A DNA stretch of 9,747 nt from Bacillota bacterium (GTDB lineage: Bacteria > Bacillota > Clostridia > Peptostreptococcales > Anaerovoracaceae), in the NCBI GenBank assembly GCA_017619905.1, contig JAFZRK010000150.1:1-9747 (forward strand), written 5' to 3'. The notes beneath the pieces were generated by a model. It did not search any database. It saw nothing but the letters and a program-made list of their open reading frames with translations, and was not told where the DNA came from. Below, in pieces: positions 6,759-9,747 of the stretch. Numbering within the stretch: the first letter of the stretch is position 1; every line of letters starts with the position of its first letter. The position numbers and the translations under genes were made by a program.

Positions 6759-6784
6759 GTTGTATATCGGGCTCCATATGGTAG

Positions 6785-6823
6785 GGCCCCGCGTCTGGCG
6801 CGGGGCCGGTCATGTTCACCGGC
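6785..6823 (-). other. GC-rich hairpins in the 3' end of the sensor-kinase transcript
   Basis: Just past the kinase stop, 6785-6793 pairs with 6799-6807 (9 bp, 5-base loop) and 6805-6810 can pair with 6818-6823 (7-base loop). The two overlap by three bases and so compete. No T-run follows on the minus strand, so I read them as 3'-UTR structure lying ahead of the real terminator at 6730-6758. Confidence 0.5.
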
Positions 6824-6834
6824 GGCTTTGCGTC

Positions 6835-8094
6835 CTACAGCACTATGCGTATCCTTGTTCCTATGTCCGGTCTGGACAGTATCTCAAAATGCCCCTTATG
6901 TTTGTCCACTATCCATTTCGCAATGGAGAGTCCCAGACCGGTGCCCTCGAAGGACCTGGCTTCGTCCGCGCGGTAGAAGCGCTCGAACATGTGCGCCACG
7001 TTGTCCTCCGCCATGCCTATGCCGCAGTCCTGCACCTGCAGGTACGGGTGGCCTTCGTCCTCGCCGCAGGCCAGCATTATCTCGTCGCCTTCTTTGGTGT
7101 ATTTGGCGGCGTTGTCCAGCAGTATCCGCACTGCCTGCTTAAGAAGTCCCGCGTCCGCCTGCACCACGGTGTCGGTCTCCGGAGCGGAGAAGCGGTACAC
7201 GTGCTTTTCGTCTATCATCACGGACTCCTCGTAGGCCTCGCGCATCAGGGACGTCAGCGACACGTCCTCCAGCTGCAGCGTGGTCTTGCCGCTGTCGCCC
7301 CTTGCAAGGAACAGCAACTGCTCCACCAGATGCTTCATGCGGCAGGATTCCGTCTGTATTGCGGCGATGGCCTCGTTCAGGACCTTCTCGTCGTCCTTGC
7401 CCCAGCGCGCCAGCATGTCCGCGTAGCCGCTTATCACCGCTATCGGCGTGCGCAGCTCGTGCGAGGCATCGTTCACGAACCTCGCCTGCTGCATGTTGCT
7501 CTCGCGTATCCTTACCAGCAGGTTGTTGATGGCCGCTTCTATGCCCGCCAGATCGCTGTCTCCAAGCGACAGTTTCGACGTTTCGTCCGCGTCCAGATGC
7601 GAGATCGCGTCTTCTATCACGTGGTACTTGTCCTCGCCGAACTCCATCCGCGACAGCTCGTCGGCCTTGAGAGCCAGCTCGTTGAGCGGAGCCAGTATGG
7701 TCCTTATCCTGCGGCTCTCGCGCGGGCCGGAGAACACGAACAGCCAGAAAAGGCGCAGAATAAGAAGCGCCGCAAAAGCGATGCAGATGACGGTGAACGC
7801 CCGTCCCGCGGCGATGTCTACCGGGTCCTCGCCGGCGTTCATTATCCGGTAGTAGAGCTCCGAGACCTTGCCGCCCACGGTCTTCAGCGTGTAGAAGCTT
7901 CTGCTGACGTTCCACTTAAGGAAGCCCAGCGCCCGGTATTCCTGCGTTGCCAGCCAGCCGCAGCACGCGATAACGAAAAGGATCAGCGTGGAGAACACTA
8001 TCCTCAGAACGGACTTGCGCATCCACGCCGCTCTCAGGCGTCTCGTTATTGAGTTCATGCGCCCCGACTGGGCCTTATTCGGATCTGATGACAT
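6835..8094 (-). CDS. Two-component sensor histidine kinase
   Basis: The 419-residue kinase (numbered from the ATG at 8094) has two membrane segments, about 28-47 and 98-121, enclosing an extracytoplasmic loop of only about 50 residues. A charged linker (about 125-205) follows in place of a clear HAMP domain. The catalytic part has the H box SHELRTP with phospho-accepting H212, the N box LLDNAAKY near 325-332, the G1 box QDCGIGM near 355-361, the F box FERFYRAD near 370-377 and the G2 box GTGLGL at 384-389. All are complete, so it should be active. The start ATG at 8094 overlaps the regulator gene by 20 bases and has AGAGG eight bases upstream. A GTG three codons earlier and an ATG at 8058 are less well supported. 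It should phosphorylate the regulator encoded just upstream. A short loop often means sensing within or near the membrane; the signal is unknown. Confidence 0.92.
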   Translation of the reverse strand: MSSDPNKAQSGRMNSITRRLRAAWMRKSVLRIVFSTLILFVIACCGWLATQEYRALGFLKWNVSRSFYTLKTVGGKVSELYYRIMNAGEDPVDIAAGRAFTVICIAFAALLILRLFWLFVFSGPRESRRIRTILAPLNELALKADELSRMEFGEDKYHVIEDAISHLDADETSKLSLGDSDLAGIEAAINNLLVRIRESNMQQARFVNDASHELRTPIAVISGYADMLARWGKDDEKVLNEAIAAIQTESCRMKHLVEQLLFLARGDSGKTTLQLEDVSLTSLMREAYEESVMIDEKHVYRFSAPETDTVVQADAGLLKQAVRILLDNAAKYTKEGDEIMLACGEDEGHPYLQVQDCGIGMAEDNVAHMFERFYRADEARSFEGTGLGLSIAKWIVDKHKGHFEILSRPDIGTRIRIVL

Positions 8095-8779
8095 ATCCCG
8101 CACCTCTTACGGTCTGGAGCATCTTCACCCCGAATGCCTCGTCTATCTTGCTGCGCAGATGCCTTATGTACACGTCCACTATATTGGTCTCGCCTATGTA
8201 GTCGTAGCCGCACACGCGTTCCAGGAGAGTATCTCTGGACAGTACTATGTCCTTGTTCTCCAGCAGGGTCTTGAGCATCAGGAACTCCCTGTTGGTGAGC
8301 TCTATGCGCTGACCGTCGTAGCTTACGTCGCGGCGCTTGCTGTCCAGGCGCAGAAGCCCCCATACCAGCACGCCTTCCTCCGCTTCCGGGGCTCCGCCGT
8401 CCTGCGCGTTCCTGCGGACCTTGTTCTTCAGAGCCACCCTTATCCTTGCCAGCAGCTCTTCTATGGCGAAGGGCTTGGTTATGTAGTCCACGGCGCCCGC
8501 GTCCAGGCCCGCCACCTTGTCCATTACGGAGTCGCGCGCCGTAAGCAGTATCACCGGCGTGGGCTTTTCGTTCTGGAGCCGCCGAAGCACCTCCAGTCCG
8601 TTGATCTCCGGGAGCATTATGTCCAAGAGGATAAGGTCGAAGTCCTCCGACAGCGCTGCACCCAAAGCGGCTCTGCCGTCCGCTGCTTTGCGGACGGCAT
8701 AACCTTCGTGCGTAAGCTCCAGTTCTATGAACCTTGCCAGTTTCTCTTCGTCTTCAACTATCAGTATGGATCCGTTCAA
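8075..8779 (-). CDS. Response regulator, OmpR/PhoB family
   Basis: The 234-residue protein has a receiver domain (about 1-118) and a winged-helix DNA-binding domain (about 135-232). Receiver residues are all present: acidic pair E9/D10, phospho-acceptor D53 in LILLDIMLP, T80 in LLTARD and K102 in ITKPF. The C-terminal domain shows LTNREFLMLKTLLENKD, VDVYIRHLRSKID and the terminal VRGAGYVIR typical of PhoB/OmpR regulators, which bind direct repeats on DNA. The start is a TTG at 8779-8777 with AAAGGA eight bases upstream; there is no nearby ATG, and translation from this TTG begins exactly like family members. A rare start codon may keep the level modest. It lies 44 bases after the DUF4342-like gene and overlaps the kinase by 20 bases, so all three are likely on one transcript. 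The regulon is not shown, but a direct repeat sits in its own operon promoter. Confidence 0.94.
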   Translation of the reverse strand: MNGSILIVEDEEKLARFIELELTHEGYAVRKAADGRAALGAALSEDFDLILLDIMLPEINGLEVLRRLQNEKPTPVILLTARDSVMDKVAGLDAGAVDYITKPFAIEELLARIRVALKNKVRRNAQDGGAPEAEEGVLVWGLLRLDSKRRDVSYDGQRIELTNREFLMLKTLLENKDIVLSRDTLLERVCGYDYIGETNIVDVYIRHLRSKIDEAFGVKMLQTVRGAGYVIRSE

Positions 8780-8823
8780 CGCGGTGTTCCTTTCCGGCGC
8801 GGCTCCTGCTGCGGAGCTCTGCC

Positions 8824-9366
8824 TTAAAGCTTGTTGTATTCTTCCTTTACCTTTTCGGCGGCGCTGCTGGCCTTGTCCATGACGGTGTTCGCGGCGCTCA
8901 TCTTTGCCTCTCCCTTAAAGGAGTAGGTGACTCCGAAGAAGAGCGAGACTATCACAGCGATTATGGAGATGTGCCACGCGATCAGGAAGATCAGTATCAC
9001 TGCCCACAGCGGGAGCTTTACGACGAGCTCGCCGTTCCTCTTTATGAGGAGGAAGTTCCTGGTGAGGAAGTCCACGATGTTGCCGAAGCCCCTCCTGGCT
9101 TTCTCTCTTCTCTCCCTGCGCTGCTCCTCCTTGTCGTAGCTGCGGCGGTCGTCCTCCACCTTGGTGGCCACGGACACGTACTGCGCCTGCTGCTCGTATT
9201 CGGTGGAATAGCTGCTCTGCCGGGGTGCCTGGGTCTTTCCTTCCTTCTCCAGAAGTATCACCGCGTCCAGCAGATCTCCGTCCGCCTTGTCCAGCGCTGC
9301 CTTTGCTTCCTCGTAGCTTACGTTTGCCTTCTGTACGAGCTTTTCTACCTTTTCGAAATTAGTCAT
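8824..9366 (-). CDS. DUF4342-like membrane protein with UBA-like N-terminus
   Basis: This 180-residue protein begins with a UBA/EF-Ts-like three-helix segment (about 3-42, with VSYEEAKAALDKADGD and AVILLE). A polar, charged stretch (45-95, rich in E, R and K) follows. Then comes a domain like the C-terminal part of DUF4342: a short strand pair IKRNGELVVKLPLW (108-121) leading into a long hydrophobic stretch (about 121-148) long enough for one or two membrane segments. A charged helical tail (150-180) ends it. The whole resembles DUF4342 proteins, whose function is not known to me. The UBA-like part may bind a protein; in bacteria ubiquitin is not the partner. The ATG has AAAGGA eight bases upstream. 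It is the first gene of the operon with the two-component pair, suggesting that it either assists signal sensing or is the target that the regulator controls. The family assignment is from pattern memory. Confidence 0.75.
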   Translation of the reverse strand: MTNFEKVEKLVQKANVSYEEAKAALDKADGDLLDAVILLEKEGKTQAPRQSSYSTEYEQQAQYVSVATKVEDDRRSYDKEEQRRERREKARRGFGNIVDFLTRNFLLIKRNGELVVKLPLWAVILIFLIAWHISIIAVIVSLFFGVTYSFKGEAKMSAANTVMDKASSAAEKVKEEYNKL

Positions 9367-9453
9367 TTCATTATTCCTTTCCCGGATATCATCCGCCTGT
9401 TGTTTCTGATGGCCTTATGATACCGGGGCAAGTTTAATCTATCTTTGACGGAT

Positions 9454-9471
9454 GATTAATTTAAGATTAAT
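9454..9471 (-). repeat. PhoB-box-like direct repeat near the DUF4342 operon start
   Basis: On the minus strand the heptamer ATTAATC occurs at 9471-9465 and again at 9460-9454, separated by TTAA, giving an 11-base period. Two heptamers with a 4-base spacer is the layout of binding sites of OmpR/PhoB-type regulators. It overlaps the -10 box by two bases and covers the expected start of transcription, a position that favours repression. The repeat is certain; its use by the regulator in this operon is inferred, and the region is AT-rich, so chance is possible. Confidence 0.45.
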
Positions 9472-9499
9472 TCTACCATAAAAATCATTAAAACAGAAC
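9470..9499 (-). promoter_or_regulatory. Probable promoter of the DUF4342/two-component operon
   Basis: The minus strand has TAGAAT (9475-9470) preceded by TGG, an extended -10 like that of the yhaM promoter. The -35 position with a 17-base spacer reads TTCTGT, a weak match, so the extended -10 probably carries most of the strength or an activator helps. The transcript would start near 9463 with a leader of about 97 bases. Confidence 0.55.
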
Positions 9500-9504
9500 G
9501 GCTT

Positions 9505-9537
9505 CGTGCGCGCACGCACACGTAACGCGCGCGTATA
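9505..9537. other. Alternating purine-pyrimidine tract (Z-DNA-prone)
   Basis: Bases 9505-9524 alternate pyrimidine and purine without a break, mainly CG and CA/TG steps. After one phase change at 9524/9525 the alternation continues to 9537. It contains two perfect 10-bp palindromes, GTGCGCGCAC (9506-9515) and ACGCGCGCGT (9525-9534). The tract stands out sharply from the AT-rich DNA on both sides and lies between two divergent promoters. Confidence 0.7.
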
Positions 9538-9625
9538 AAAATAGTATGCTTTGACTGTTAAAAACACAACATTTAGGGGCCTTACAAAAGCAGTAAAAAT
9601 ACTTGAAAAAAAGGTAAAAAAGTCG

Positions 9626-9654
9626 TTGACATTAGAAAGGCGTACGCATATAAT
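9626..9654 (+). promoter_or_regulatory. Consensus rRNA-type promoter
   Basis: A perfect -35 TTGACA (9626-9631), a 17-base spacer and a perfect -10 TATAAT (9649-9654) are preceded by A-rich DNA that could serve as an UP element. Transcription should start near 9661. This is the strongest promoter in the window. It faces off the right edge and fits an rRNA operon. Confidence 0.92.
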
Positions 9655-9660
9655 ATCAAA

Positions 9661-9747
9661 TGCTCCGCCTAAAACGACGGAGTTAGAACCTTGAAAACAA
9701 CATAGTGCAAAGAACTAGTCAAAGAGACTTTTAAGTAAGTCTCAAAA
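9661..9747 (+). ncRNA. Probable rRNA operon leader (pre-16S), partial
   Basis: The transcribed region after the consensus promoter has no ribosome binding site with an open frame. It contains AACCTTGAAAAC (about 9687-9698), which resembles the boxA-type antitermination stretch found ahead of 16S rRNA in Firmicutes. Two hairpins can form: 9663-9667 with 9678-9682, and 9724-9730 with 9737-9743. The mature 16S sequence itself is not reached, so the assignment rests on promoter strength and leader features. Confidence 0.7.

Larger units (their letters stand above)
9367..9625. other. Divergent intergenic region, no gene seen
   Basis: No open frame with coding character or RNA gene is seen here. 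It holds, from left to right, the leader of the DUF4342 operon, a direct repeat (9454-9471), the minus-strand -10 box (9470-9475), an alternating purine/pyrimidine tract (9505-9537) and phased A-tracts (9586-9621) ahead of the rRNA-type promoter. Confidence 0.7.

Noticed and set aside
8802..8817. Small hairpin (8802-8806 with 8813-8817) between the DUF4342-like gene and the regulator as a terminator
   Set aside because: The stem is only 5 bp and has no T-run; the 44-base gap and ribosome binding site fit a continuous operon.
9551..9556. TTGACT as a second -35 box upstream of the rRNA-type promoter
   Set aside because: No acceptable -10 box stands 16-18 bases downstream; the bases there read around TTTAGGGG.

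Overview
The window looks like a GC-rich member of the Clostridia (Firmicutes). The evidence is the gene set (YhaM, RecD2, ComF, CdaA/CdaR, a DUF4342-like protein), AGGAGG-type ribosome binding sites, strong TTGACA/TATAAT-type promoters, and use of TTG as a start. The genus cannot be fixed from this sequence. There is no sign of phage, insertion sequence or CRISPR. The gene content is mostly housekeeping.

Layout from left to right. (1) 1-117, minus: the first 39 codons of a macro-domain (ADP-ribose-binding) protein, lower in GC than its neighbours, with a strong ribosome binding site and a 15-bp stem-loop just upstream. (2) About 200-375, minus: a rod-like structured RNA with a 12-13 bp perfect closing stem, an internal open region with a small hairpin, and a long apical stem. 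This is best explained as 6S RNA (ssrS). (3) 388-4471, minus: an apparent operon yhaM-recD2-comF (exoribonuclease, RecD2 helicase, ComF phosphoribosyltransferase-like protein), driven by a good extended -10 promoter at 4508-4536. (4) 4672-6703, plus: cdaA-cdaR, the c-di-AMP synthase and its YbbR-domain membrane regulator, overlapping by 20 bases and ending at an intrinsic terminator (6730-6758). The glmM gene that usually follows is absent here. (5) 6835-9366, minus: a three-gene operon of a small DUF4342-like membrane protein, an OmpR/PhoB-type response regulator and its sensor kinase, convergent with cdaAR on the same bidirectional terminator. (6) 9367-9747: intergenic region with the minus promoter of the DUF4342 operon, a PhoB-box-like direct repeat, a Z-DNA-prone alternating purine/pyrimidine tract, phased A-tracts, and a perfect-consensus rRNA-type promoter on the plus strand. 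The start of what is probably a pre-16S leader runs off the right edge.

Functionally, the left half serves nucleic-acid metabolism (RNA turnover, recombination/repair, competence-type DNA handling, probable global RNA polymerase control by 6S RNA). The centre makes c-di-AMP, which controls osmotic and cell-wall homeostasis. The right half is an envelope-type two-component system co-transcribed with a poorly characterised UBA-like membrane protein. The most rewarding items are the 6S RNA candidate, the DUF4342/two-component operon with its direct repeat, and the unusual DNA between the two divergent right-hand promoters.
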